Shown here piece by piece: positions 32,652-40,105 of a stretch of 64,000 nt of DNA (its first letter is position 1; every line of letters starts with the position of its first letter). Below the pieces are notes generated by a model that was not told the origin of the DNA, did no database searches, and was given only the letters and a program-made list of their open reading frames with translations. The DNA lies in contig JAGIBK010000001.1 of NCBI GenBank assembly GCA_017744355.1, forward strand, positions 248,001 through 312,000. The letters are read 5' to 3'. This stretch comes from a bacterium. GTDB taxonomy: Bacteria > Cyanobacteriota > Sericytochromatia > S15B-MN24 > UBA4093. A program made the translations under genes and the position numbers.

Positions 32652-32690
32652 CGGCCCGAGTTCTCGCTTTTCGAGGACTCGGGCCGTTTT
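32652..32690 (+). terminator. Intrinsic terminator
   Basis: CGGCCCGAGT-t-CTCG (32652-32666) pairs with CGAG-g-ACTCGGGCCG (32672-32686) and is followed by TTTT. Confidence 0.88.
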
Positions 32691-32704
32691 GTGTAGAACG
32701 ATGC

Positions 32705-32733
32705 TTGCATCCCCCCAGGGGCAAGAGTATATT
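32705..32733 (+). promoter_or_regulatory. Sigma70-like promoter of the TrkA operon
   Basis: TTGCAT (32705-32710), a 17-base spacer and TATATT (32728-32733) make the best-matching promoter on this strand. The leader before ATG 32808 is about 65 bases. Confidence 0.6.
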
Positions 32734-32807
32734 AGTCCGGTTCCGCTCCCCCATCGGGTGTTTCGCAGCACGAGTCCGCGTCTTCGCCCGATTTTTTAGG
32801 ACGCATC

Positions 32808-33218
32808 ATGTATCTGATCATCGGCTGTGGCCGGTTGGGCGCAAGCCTTGCCATTCGCCTGGCCAACAAGGGCCACGACGTCGTGATCCTTGACCATCTT
32901 CGCGAGAACTTCCACCTCAACCTCCCCCGTGACTTCAAGGGCAAGACGATCGCCGGCATGGAGATCGACGAAGCCATCCTGCGTCGAGCCGGCATCGAGC
33001 GTGCCCAGGCGGTCATCTGCGTGGCCCGCGACGAGAACACCAACATGATGGCCGCCGATGTGGCCCGCTTGATGTTCAACGTCGATAACGTCATCGTCCG
33101 CATCGACCAGCCCCACTTGGTGGAGGCCTACCGCAACAACGGGTTCGAGGTCATCAGCCCCATCAGCGAGGCGACCAACGCCCTCGAGACGAGCCTCTTG
33201 AAGGGCAAGGAAGCGTAA
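32808..33218 (+). CDS. TrkA-N domain protein
   Basis: 136 residues, a single RCK (TrkA-N) Rossmann domain that binds NAD(H) or ATP: MYLIIGCGRLGASLAIRL is the nucleotide loop and VVILDHLRENF the acidic end of the second strand. It lacks the TrkA-C domain. It is followed five bases later by a full TrkA protein and then by a permease, so it is probably one of two gating subunits of a potassium transporter. Confidence 0.88.
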   Translation: MYLIIGCGRLGASLAIRLANKGHDVVILDHLRENFHLNLPRDFKGKTIAGMEIDEAILRRAGIERAQAVICVARDENTNMMAADVARLMFNVDNVIVRIDQPHLVEAYRNNGFEVISPISEATNALETSLLKGKEA

Positions 33219-33222
33219 CGCC

Positions 33223-33879
33223 ATGTTCATTCTCATCGCAGGCGGCGGCAAGATCGGCCTGCACCTGATCCGCACCCTCCTCTGCCAGGGGCACGAGGTG
33301 GCTCTGATCGAGCGCGACCAGCGGGTCTGCGCCATGGTCGTCGAGGAGTTCGAAGAGGTCGTCGTCCTGGCGGGTGATGCCACCAACCCCGAGTTGTTGC
33401 AGCGCGCCGAGATCGCGCGCGCCGACGTGGTGGTGGCGGTCGCGGGTCGCGACCAGGACAACTACGTTCTCTGCAAGATGGCCAAGGACCTGTACGGGGT
33501 CAAGCGCACCCTGGCGCGCGTCAACGACCCGCGCAACGCCGAGCTCTTCAAGCGTGCCGGCGTCGACTTCATCATCAGCGTCACGGCCATGGTGACCAAG
33601 GCCATCGAGTACGAGATCGTCCCGCACGACATCGCGACCCTCTTCACCTGGCACGGCCGAATGGCCATGGTCGAGGTGGTCATCCCGCCCACCAGCCCGG
33701 TGGTGGGGGTGCCCATCCGCAAGCTCGATTTCCCCGAAGGGGCCATCCTCACGGCCATCTGGCGCGACGGCGAGGCCATGATCCCGCAGGGGGACACGAC
33801 CCTCAAGCCGGGCGACGAGATCTTCGCCATGACCCTTCAGGGCCGCGAAGACCAATTGCGCGCCACGCTGATCGGATAG
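33223..33879 (+). CDS. TrkA-type potassium transport regulator (TrkA-N plus TrkA-C)
   Basis: 218 residues. TrkA-N domain with MFILIAGGGKIGLHLIRTL, ERDQRV and GDATNPELLQRAEI; a TrkA-C (RCK_C) domain from about residue 140 (VVIPPTSPVVGVPIRKLDF ... GDEIFAMTL), the site that binds cyclic di-AMP in some homologues. It lies five bases after the TrkA-N gene and four before the permease gene. No TrkH/KtrB pore gene is present, so the regulator may gate the APC permease instead. Confidence 0.9.
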   Translation: MFILIAGGGKIGLHLIRTLLCQGHEVALIERDQRVCAMVVEEFEEVVVLAGDATNPELLQRAEIARADVVVAVAGRDQDNYVLCKMAKDLYGVKRTLARVNDPRNAELFKRAGVDFIISVTAMVTKAIEYEIVPHDIATLFTWHGRMAMVEVVIPPTSPVVGVPIRKLDFPEGAILTAIWRDGEAMIPQGDTTLKPGDEIFAMTLQGREDQLRATLIG

Positions 33880-33883
33880 CGCC

Positions 33884-35812
33884 ATGGCCACGATTCAACC
33901 GGCTCGCGGCGGCACGGCGCCGCTGCCCAAGACCCATGCCCAGATCACCTGGTGGCTCGCTGCCGGCCTGGTGGGCGCGGACATCGGGACCTCGGTCTTC
34001 TACAGCACGGGCATCCTCTTCCCGCACGTGGGTTTCGCCGCTCCCTTCTTCATCCTGCTGGTCGTGGGGGCCATGTGGCTCTTCAAGGCGACCTACCAGG
34101 AGGGGACGGCGGTCGCCCCCATCAACGGCGGCGCCTACACCATGCTGCTGCAGACGGTCGGACGCCGGTCCGGCCTGGTGGTGGGCAGCCTGACCATTCT
34201 CTCGTACCTGGCGACCGCGGTGGTGAGCGCCCTGTCGGGTGCTTACTACCTCTCGTCGCTCTGGCAGCACGCCCCGTGGCCCACGTGGCAGGTGGCGGCG
34301 GTCGCCGCGATCCCGGTGGTCTTCTTCGCCTTCCTCAACCTGTTCGGCCTCAAGGAATCGACCAAGCTGGTCTTCGGCATCGCGGCCTTCCACTTCCTCT
34401 TGCTGATTGTGATCGACTTCTGGGGGTTGTTCGTCGTCTTCACCCAGGGGGCCGACTGGTCGCGCCTCAGCCAGGGGGTCATGCACCTGGGCCCCCACGA
34501 GGCCATGCTGGGCCTTGCGGCGGCGTTCCTCGGGATCACGGGCTTCGAGACGGCCGCGCAGATCGTCGAGGAGCTCGAGGCCCCCTCCTGGAAGGCCATC
34601 CAGAAGATCTACCTTGCGATCGTGCTGCTCGTGAGCTTCACGGCGCCGATCAGCTCCATGCTGTGCATGCTGCTGCTGGATGACGCGCAGCTCAAGACCT
34701 ACAGTGCCAACATGCTCTCGGGCCTCGCCTTCTCCTTGGGCGGCAAGCCCCTGCTCTACGTGCTGGTCGTGGATGCCTGCCTGACGCTCTTCGCGGCGGT
34801 CAACACCGCTTACGCGGGCGCCACGGGTCTGATGACCACCATGGGCAAGCAGGGCAACCTGCCCCCCATCGTCCTGCACCAGTGGACCAAGCGGGTTCGG
34901 GCCTTCCAGGGCTACCCCTACGTGGCCCTGCCCTTCATGGCCATCTGCCTTCTGATGCTCATGGCCCTGCCCGGCAGCGTGAACGAGCTGGGCGAGGTCT
35001 ACGGCATGGCCTTCCTCGCCGTCATGGTGAGCTACTGCCTGGGCGTGGTGCTGCTACGCCTCTACCAGCCGCACAAGATCGCGCGATCGCCCTACCTCTC
35101 CAAGTGGGTGGCCTGCTTCAGGGGCAAGACGGTCCCCATGGCCGCGGTGGCGGGCGGGAGCCTGCTGCTCTTCTCCGAGCTGGTGCTGCTCTTGACGGCC
35201 AAGAGCGCCCGGGACCTGGGGGTGCAGCTCTTCCTGATCGTCTTGCTGGTGATGGTCTTCTACCGCCTGGGCCAGGTGGAGGGGCGTATGGTGCGCTTGC
35301 CCGACCTGCGCATCGGCCTCGGCAAGTTCCGCGACATGGAAGAGCTGCCCGAGAACCTGCCGGTCTACGTCCTGTGCACTTCGGGGGCGACCCCGGCGCG
35401 GCTGGTGACGACCATCAGCTACCTGCTCAAGATCCACGGCCCCGACCCGGTCGAGATCGTGCTCTTCCACGCCGAGGAGAAGGGCATGACCCACGGGGTG
35501 GTCTCGGAGGCGCTGCAGCGCGTGGTCTCCCAGCAGCTCGAGGACTTCTTCTCCGAGCGGGACTTCATCCTGTCGGTCAAGGTCCTGCCCGGTAACCTGG
35601 CCGAGGTCCTGCCCGAGTACAAGAAGGTCAAGCGGATCGACCTGGTCTACATCACCAGCGGCCGGATCCCCGCCCGCAGCGAGGACATGCGCCAGCTCTT
35701 GGCCAACGAGCTCGGCCTCGACGTGATCCGGCTCGACGAAGCGAGCCTGCCCAAGGGGCCGGGCGCCTGGTTCAACCAGTGGGTCCAGAGCTTCCGAAAG
35801 CAGAAGGATTGA
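33884..35812 (+). CDS. APC-superfamily permease with cytosolic C-terminal domain (KimA-like)
   Basis: 642 residues. About twelve membrane helices span residues 25-460, with the APC motifs ADIGTSVFYSTG in helix 1 and NGGAYTML. A cytosolic domain of about 170 residues follows (EELPENLPVYVLCTSGA ... IDLVYITSGRIPARSED), looking like a universal-stress or SdrA-type alpha/beta fold. The shape resembles KimA, the high-affinity potassium importer of Bacillus, and other APC permeases; substrate is not certain. Coupling to two TrkA-type genes argues for potassium. It ends at a 19-bp hairpin. Confidence 0.78.
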   Translation: MATIQPARGGTAPLPKTHAQITWWLAAGLVGADIGTSVFYSTGILFPHVGFAAPFFILLVVGAMWLFKATYQEGTAVAPINGGAYTMLLQTVGRRSGLVVGSLTILSYLATAVVSALSGAYYLSSLWQHAPWPTWQVAAVAAIPVVFFAFLNLFGLKESTKLVFGIAAFHFLLLIVIDFWGLFVVFTQGADWSRLSQGVMHLGPHEAMLGLAAAFLGITGFETAAQIVEELEAPSWKAIQKIYLAIVLLVSFTAPISSMLCMLLLDDAQLKTYSANMLSGLAFSLGGKPLLYVLVVDACLTLFAAVNTAYAGATGLMTTMGKQGNLPPIVLHQWTKRVRAFQGYPYVALPFMAICLLMLMALPGSVNELGEVYGMAFLAVMVSYCLGVVLLRLYQPHKIARSPYLSKWVACFRGKTVPMAAVAGGSLLLFSELVLLLTAKSARDLGVQLFLIVLLVMVFYRLGQVEGRMVRLPDLRIGLGKFRDMEELPENLPVYVLCTSGATPARLVTTISYLLKIHGPDPVEIVLFHAEEKGMTHGVVSEALQRVVSQQLEDFFSERDFILSVKVLPGNLAEVLPEYKKVKRIDLVYITSGRIPARSEDMRQLLANELGLDVIRLDEASLPKGPGAWFNQWVQSFRKQKD

Positions 35813-35816
35813 TCCT

Positions 35817-35866
35817 GATGCGAAAGACGCCAGGCATTTTGCCTGGCGTCTTTCGCATCGGGGCTT
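35817..35866. terminator. Strong bidirectional terminator
   Basis: Positions 35817-35835 and 35841-35859 are exact 19-bp complements with an ATTTT loop, followed by GGGGCTTTTT on the plus strand. It separates the potassium operon from the convergent peptide precursor gene. Confidence 0.88.
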
Positions 35867-35867
35867 T

Positions 35868-36212
35868 TTAGAAGATCGACTTGGCCTCGTTGCTAATCGT
35901 CTTTCCGACCACCTTGAGTCCCATGCCGATCGACTTGATCACCGACTTCACGGAACCCTTGCCTCCGGCGACCAGCTCGAGATCCAGGTCCGAGAGTTCG
36001 TCCTCGCTCATTTTGGCGGGCAGGGGGACGAGGATGGCATTGGCAGGAATCTCGATGGGCATCAGCTTGATGAACGAGGGGATCGAGACCCCCAGCACGC
36101 GCGAGGCGACGTCGTTCGGGTTTGCGATGAATTCTGCCTTCAGGGCTTCGTCCTGCTGCAGGGCAGCCAAAAGCTCGGTCTGCAGCTCTTCCAGCGTTTT
36201 CTCTTGCGACAT
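35868..36212 (-). CDS. NHLP-leader peptide precursor (candidate RiPP or bacteriocin)
   Basis: 114 residues from ATG 36212, after GAGAGGAG. Residues 1-84 fit the nitrile-hydratase-like leader family: ALQQDEALKAEFIANP, a Gly-Val-x-Ile-Pro step (LGVSIPSFIKL), ILVPLP, then SEDELSDLDLELVAGG with a double-glycine site at 83-84. The 30-residue tail (85-114) begins KGSVKSVIKSIGMGLK, has six Lys, one Glu and no Cys, and looks like a cationic amphipathic helix. Leader identity is established-family knowledge; that the tail is a secreted peptide is inference. No maturase, LanM or C39 transporter is adjacent. It faces the potassium operon. Confidence 0.83.
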   Translation of the reverse strand: MSQEKTLEELQTELLAALQQDEALKAEFIANPNDVASRVLGVSIPSFIKLMPIEIPANAILVPLPAKMSEDELSDLDLELVAGGKGSVKSVIKSIGMGLKVVGKTISNEAKSIF

Positions 36213-36308
36213 CTAGACGATACTCCTCTCGTGGGGCAAGGTGTGCACCGCTATGATGAGGGATCGAGGGTTTCGTCGCAAGTGATGGCGGGCGGCGCCT
36301 CCGTGTGA

Positions 36309-36335
36309 GGGCGCTCACTCTCGGCGCGAGCGCCC
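36309..36335 (-). terminator. Hairpin between the SdpI-like gene and the precursor gene
   Basis: GGGCGCTC (36309-36316) and GAGCGCCC (36328-36335) form an 8-bp stem just after the minus-strand stop at 36341. It suggests the precursor gene has its own transcript, or is made at a different level from the genes upstream. Confidence 0.55.
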
Positions 36336-36340
36336 CTTGC

Positions 36341-36994
36341 TTATTTCGTCGCGAGTCGCTTGTAGAGCCGGTACGAGAAGAGGATCGGGTAAAGCGAGCT
36401 GAAGCCGATGGCACCGAGCAGGACGGCCAACTGCTGCGGCTGCGGCAGCCAGGCCGAGAGGATGACGAGGATCCCGGCGACGACCATCAGCTTGCCGCCC
36501 AGCCGGTGGGTCTGATACCAGACCTCTTCGTTCGAGAGGGTCCAGGGGGTGCGGATCCCGATGAAGAAGTTGGAGCGCACCTTGGGCAGGTAGTTGCCGA
36601 TCACCACGAAGAGGAGCCCCAGCCCGATCATCAGGCCGGCGATGGGCAGGTGCTGGCCTGGCGACACGGAGGCCGACAGGGTCAGGTAGGTCATGAACAG
36701 GGCGAAGGCGCAGAGGGTGTTCTTGATGACTTCGAGAATGCCGTGGGACTGGGCCACGTGGCGCCCGCGCGGATCGAGCCAGGGCAGCGCCGAGACCAAG
36801 ACGTAGAAGAAGACGCCCATCAGCGGGCCGATGAAGGCCCCGGTGGTCTTCGAGGCCCACTGGTCAGGGGCCCCCGTGGGGCCCCAATGGGTCGGGATCT
36901 GGTCGGGCAACTGCGGCCAGTAGTAGGCCGCAAGCGCCACGCTTGCGCCGACGAGCAACAGGGAAAGCCATTCAGTCTTGAGCGTCCAGCGCAT
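36341..36994 (-). CDS. SdpI-family immunity-like membrane protein
   Basis: 217 residues with about six membrane helices. The N-terminal DUF1648 part carries PDQIPTHWGPTGAPDQW and the C-terminal SdpI part carries RTPWTLSNEEVWYQTHRLGG, both family hallmarks. In Bacillus, SdpI protects against the SdpC killing peptide and relays its presence to the repressor SdpR. ATG 36994 follows AAGGAG inside the end of the SdpR-like gene (23-base overlap). It sits 128 bases upstream of the peptide precursor, so it is the natural candidate for immunity. Confidence 0.9.
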   Translation of the reverse strand: MRWTLKTEWLSLLLVGASVALAAYYWPQLPDQIPTHWGPTGAPDQWASKTTGAFIGPLMGVFFYVLVSALPWLDPRGRHVAQSHGILEVIKNTLCAFALFMTYLTLSASVSPGQHLPIAGLMIGLGLLFVVIGNYLPKVRSNFFIGIRTPWTLSNEEVWYQTHRLGGKLMVVAGILVILSAWLPQPQQLAVLLGAIGFSSLYPILFSYRLYKRLATK

Positions 36995-37262
36995 GGCGCT
37001 CTCCTTTCCAGAGGTCCATCACGCTCGTGACCAGCTCCTCGAAGACGGTCAGGTTGAGGTGATAGGTGATGGTCGTGCCGTCCCGCTCGCCGAAAATCAA
37101 ATCCGCCTGCTTGAGCTGGGCGAGGTGGTGCGAGATGGACGGCTTGGAGAGCGCGAAGTGATCCGCGATCTCGCCGGCGTTCAGGGGGCGCTCGCGCAAG
37201 AGCGCGAGGATCTGCCGCCGTGTCGGGTCGGCGATCGCCTTGAAGACCTCATTGAGTGCCAT
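36972..37262 (-). CDS. SdpR-like ArsR-family repressor
   Basis: 96 residues from ATG 37262, after AAGGGGG. A winged helix-turn-helix of the ArsR type: DPTRRQILALLRERPLNAG, then SKPSISHHLAQLKQADLI as recognition region, then the wing (RDGTTITYHLN). No metal-binding Cys pair is present, as in SdpR. Overlap with the SdpI-like gene mirrors the sdpRI operon, where SdpI sequesters SdpR at the membrane when toxin is bound. An extended -10 (TGCTATCCT at 37290-37282, minus strand) suggests its own promoter. Confidence 0.9.
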   Translation of the reverse strand: MALNEVFKAIADPTRRQILALLRERPLNAGEIADHFALSKPSISHHLAQLKQADLIFGERDGTTITYHLNLTVFEELVTSVMDLWKGERHALDAQD

Positions 37263-37281
37263 GAAGGACCCCCTTACTAAC

Positions 37282-37290
37282 AGGATAGCA
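37282..37290 (-). promoter_or_regulatory. Extended -10 element before the SdpR-like gene
   Basis: TGC followed by TATCCT reads on the minus strand at 37290-37282, about 20 bases before the ATG, in the only gap (53 bases) between the permease and the repressor. Confidence 0.4.
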
Positions 37291-37315
37291 TTGCGGCGCG
37301 CGGTTTTGGCCGCAC

Positions 37316-38137
37316 TTAGCGCCGAGACAGCAACGCACTGCGGGAGAACTTGCGCACGGCGAGCGTCACGAGGCCGACGTTCACGAGCCAGAAGACGGTC
37401 CCGAGGGCGATCGCCACCCAGGTGCCGAGGTAGAGCACGCCGGTCGCCTGGCCCGCCACCAGCGCGAGCACCAGGAAGACCAGCATGCCTGCCGCCTGGT
37501 TGGCCTCCATGAAGGTGCTGACCTTGGCCGAGACCAGGACGGTGACGGCCATGCCCATGACGGCGATCGCGGGGGTGACCCACAGCATCATGGGCCACCA
37601 CTGGGCGGTCGGGAACCAGATGCGCCCCATGAGGTCGTAGCCGGCGAGGTTGACGACCAGCGCGTAGACGGCGAAGCTGCCCCAGGCGAGCAAGACGGCG
37701 GGGACCACGGCGGCAAGGGTCTTCCCGATGAAGAGCTCCGCGTCGGTCGCAGGGGTGTAGAGCAGGGCCTCGAGGGTCTTGCGCTCCTTCTCGCCGGCAA
37801 AGGAGTCGGCCCCCACGATGGTGGCGAGCATCATCGGCAGGACGAGGAACATGGGCGCCATCATGTAGCCGAGCATCAGCAGGACCATGGCCTGGTGGTC
37901 GCTCATGCCCGCCAGGCCGCTCGTCACGGTTGCGGGCAGGTTCTGCCGCAGCATCGCGACGGTTTCGGCGGTCTTGGCCGTCTGCATGCCCGAGTGGCCG
38001 GTGGCGAAGATGATGATGAGGGGCAGCACGACCACGAAGACGAGGGGCACCACCAGCGACGGCACGATGGCCGCGCGGTTTCGCGAGACTTCGAGCAGGT
38101 CCTTCTTGGCGATCGCCCGGATCCGTTGCCAGTTCAT
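37316..38137 (-). CDS. ABC-2 type permease (NatB/bacteriocin-exporter-like)
   Basis: 273 residues. An N-terminal helix (IVPSLVVPLVFVVVLPLII) is followed by a loop of about 40 residues and five more helices. GADSFAGEKERKTLEALLYTP is the conserved ABC-2 cytoplasmic motif of NatB-type exporters. ATG 38137 follows GGGAGGTG and overlaps the ATPase stop (ATGA), so the two form one exporter. Its place between a CPBP protease and an sdpRI-like pair suggests export of a peptide, or expulsion of one for self-protection. Confidence 0.87.
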   Translation of the reverse strand: MNWQRIRAIAKKDLLEVSRNRAAIVPSLVVPLVFVVVLPLIIIFATGHSGMQTAKTAETVAMLRQNLPATVTSGLAGMSDHQAMVLLMLGYMMAPMFLVLPMMLATIVGADSFAGEKERKTLEALLYTPATDAELFIGKTLAAVVPAVLLAWGSFAVYALVVNLAGYDLMGRIWFPTAQWWPMMLWVTPAIAVMGMAVTVLVSAKVSTFMEANQAAGMLVFLVLALVAGQATGVLYLGTWVAIALGTVFWLVNVGLVTLAVRKFSRSALLSRR

Positions 38138-39081
38138 GCGCGCACCTCCCTTTCTTGGCGCTGGAGGGTGAAGTAGATGTCCGAGAGGCTGGCCTCGTGA
38201 GCCTGGACGCTGCGGATCTCGGCCCCTTGGCTCGCCAGGGCGCTGACCAGCGCCGAGCCGTAGTGGGCGTCCGCCAGGCGTACCGACAGGACCAGATCCG
38301 CCAGACGCGTTTCGAGGACGCCCGGCAGCGTCTTGAGACCTTCGAGGAGCCCCTCGCGGGGCCGGGCGAAGAAGGCGATCTCGAGCCGGTGCCCCTCGCC
38401 CAGGCGCTCGGCGAGCTCGGAGACGGTGCCCGCGGCGAGCAGGCGCCCCTGATTGAAGAGGGCCACCCGGTCGCAGAGGCGCTCTGCCTCCTGGAGCTGG
38501 TGAGTGCACAGGAAGACGGTGCGTCCTTCTTCGCGGCTCAACTGCTCGATCAGCTCGATCACCTGCTGGGCCGATTCGGGGTCGAGGCCCGAGGTCGGCT
38601 CGTCGAGAAAGAGCAGGGCCGGCTCGTGCAAGAGGGTGCGGGCGATCGCAAGCCGCTGCTTCATGCCCTTGCTGAAGCCCCCCGCCTTGGTGTCGGCGCG
38701 GTCTTCGAGGCCGAGCAGCGAGAGGGCGCGCCGGACCCTGCCGTCGAGCTCGCGCCGGGGCACGCCGTACATCTCGCCCACGAGTTCGAGGTTCTCGCGG
38801 GCCGTCAGCCGCTCGTAGAGCGAGGGCGTCTCGGTGAGCACCCCCGTCTGGGCGCGCAGGCGGCTGCCGTCGACGGTCGGGTCGAGCCCGAGCACGCGGC
38901 TCTTGCCGCGGGTGGGCGAAAGCAGGCCGTTGAGGAGGCGAACGGTGGTGGTCTTGCCCGCGCCGTTCGGGCCGAGGACGCCGAAGACCGTTCCCTGTTC
39001 GACCTGGAAGCTCAGGCCGTCCACGGCCTTGAGGTCCCCGAACGAGAGGGCGAGGTCTTCGGTTTCGATGGCGATGGTCAT
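38134..39081 (-). CDS. ABC transporter ATPase
   Basis: 315 residues. Walker A GPNGAGKTTT, signature FSKGMKQRLAIARTL, Walker B LLFLDEPTSGLDP and switch His (CTHQ) are intact. The C-terminal 90 residues form the accessory domain of multidrug/bacteriocin-type (CcmA/NatA) ATPases. It is coupled to the permease by a four-base overlap and starts 19 bases after the CPBP gene. Confidence 0.92.
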   Translation of the reverse strand: MTIAIETEDLALSFGDLKAVDGLSFQVEQGTVFGVLGPNGAGKTTTVRLLNGLLSPTRGKSRVLGLDPTVDGSRLRAQTGVLTETPSLYERLTARENLELVGEMYGVPRRELDGRVRRALSLLGLEDRADTKAGGFSKGMKQRLAIARTLLHEPALLFLDEPTSGLDPESAQQVIELIEQLSREEGRTVFLCTHQLQEAERLCDRVALFNQGRLLAAGTVSELAERLGEGHRLEIAFFARPREGLLEGLKTLPGVLETRLADLVLSVRLADAHYGSALVSALASQGAEIRSVQAHEASLSDIYFTLQRQEREVRA

Positions 39082-39100
39082 GGTTGCCGCCTTTCGTCGA

Positions 39101-40003
39101 TTAGCTGAGGGGCGCGTTGCCGATGACGGCGAGGCGACCGGTCCGGGCCAGCCCCCAGACGATGAGGGCGAGCAGGGCCATACCGATCAAACCGAGGGTG
39201 CCACCGAGCAGCGAGTTGTAAGACACCACCAGGAGGGCCAGGGCGTACGAGACGCTCTGGTTGAGGACTCCGTGGGCGTAGCTCGCCACCCAGATGCTGC
39301 CCGAGGCGTAGTAGAGCCAGGCGAAGATCGCGCCGGTGAGGATGCAGAAGGCGGTCATCAAGAGGATGCCGAACACCGGCTGGCCGGGGTAGTTGTAGCC
39401 CATGGCGATCAGCGGCGCGTGCCACAGCCCCCAGATGACGCCGTGCAGCACCAGGGCCTTGGTGGTGCCGAGGGGCAGCAGCTTGGGCAGGAGGTAGCCG
39501 CGCCAGCCGTATTCCTCGCCGAACAGCGCGGGAAGGCCGATGATGGGGCCAAGCACGATCGCCTGCAGCGCCGCGGCGCCCAGGAAGGCGACGGGCGGCA
39601 AGCCGATCGGCTTGCCCGCATTTTCGGCGATCTTGCTCATCACGCCCTGGACCTTGGTCAGGCCCCAATCGAGCGTGAGCCAGGGGGTGAGGGCCGAGAG
39701 GCCGATGGCGAGGACGACCCAGCCGAGCATGAGGCCGAAGGCGATCGCGTAGTAGCGCTTCTTGCCGAGCTTCAGCCCGCTGTGCTTGAAGCCTTCCTTG
39801 GTCACGAACTGCCGGAAAATGATGGCGACCATGGCGGGGAAGAGCATCTGGATGGCCGCGCTGATCGTGAAGACCTGCGGGTTGGAAAGGCCGCCCTGGG
39901 TGAAGACCCAGGCGTTCATGCCGTAGGTGAGGGCGAAGACGATGCCGAGATACCAGACGACGGGTTTCCAGTTCATGGCGTGGGACGCTGGGGCGTGGGT
40001 CAT
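39101..40003 (-). CDS. CPBP-family intramembrane metalloprotease
   Basis: 300 residues, about eight membrane helices. Motif 1 GEEYGWRGYLLPKL (two Glu and Arg), motif 2 HGVIWGLWHAP and motif 3 HGVLNQS carry the residues of Rce1-like (CAAX/bacteriocin-processing) proteases. In bacteria these enzymes often serve bacteriocin immunity or precursor processing. ATG 40003 follows AAAAAGGAG. It is first of the six co-directional genes and stands right behind an operator-like palindrome and a good promoter. Confidence 0.9.
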   Translation of the reverse strand: MTHAPASHAMNWKPVVWYLGIVFALTYGMNAWVFTQGGLSNPQVFTISAAIQMLFPAMVAIIFRQFVTKEGFKHSGLKLGKKRYYAIAFGLMLGWVVLAIGLSALTPWLTLDWGLTKVQGVMSKIAENAGKPIGLPPVAFLGAAALQAIVLGPIIGLPALFGEEYGWRGYLLPKLLPLGTTKALVLHGVIWGLWHAPLIAMGYNYPGQPVFGILLMTAFCILTGAIFAWLYYASGSIWVASYAHGVLNQSVSYALALLVVSYNSLLGGTLGLIGMALLALIVWGLARTGRLAVIGNAPLS

Positions 40004-40025
40004 GGGGGGCTCCTTTTTCGTTGAC

Positions 40026-40064
40026 TGTCTAATTAGACAATAGTCGAAATAAGGCGCTCGTCAA
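40026..40064 (-). promoter_or_regulatory. Promoter with overlapping palindromic operator for the CPBP/ABC operon
   Basis: On the minus strand TTGACG (40064-40059), a 16-base spacer and TATTGT (40042-40037) form a sigma70-type promoter. TGTCTAATTAGACA (40026-40039) is a perfect 14-bp palindrome covering the -10 and the start area, with further partial symmetry GACT/AGTC outside it. This is the usual place for a repressor; the SdpR-like protein is one candidate. Confidence 0.65.
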
Positions 40065-40075
40065 GTCCCTATGCG

Positions 40076-40105
40076 AAAAAAAGGGCCGTGAGTTACCTCA
40101 CGGCC
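40076..40105 (-). terminator. Intrinsic terminator of the small HEAT-repeat gene
   Basis: GGCCGTGAG (40084-40092) and CTCACGGCC (40097-40105) form a 9-bp stem whose loop holds the stop codon. On the minus strand it is followed by seven T residues (40082-40076). Confidence 0.9.
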
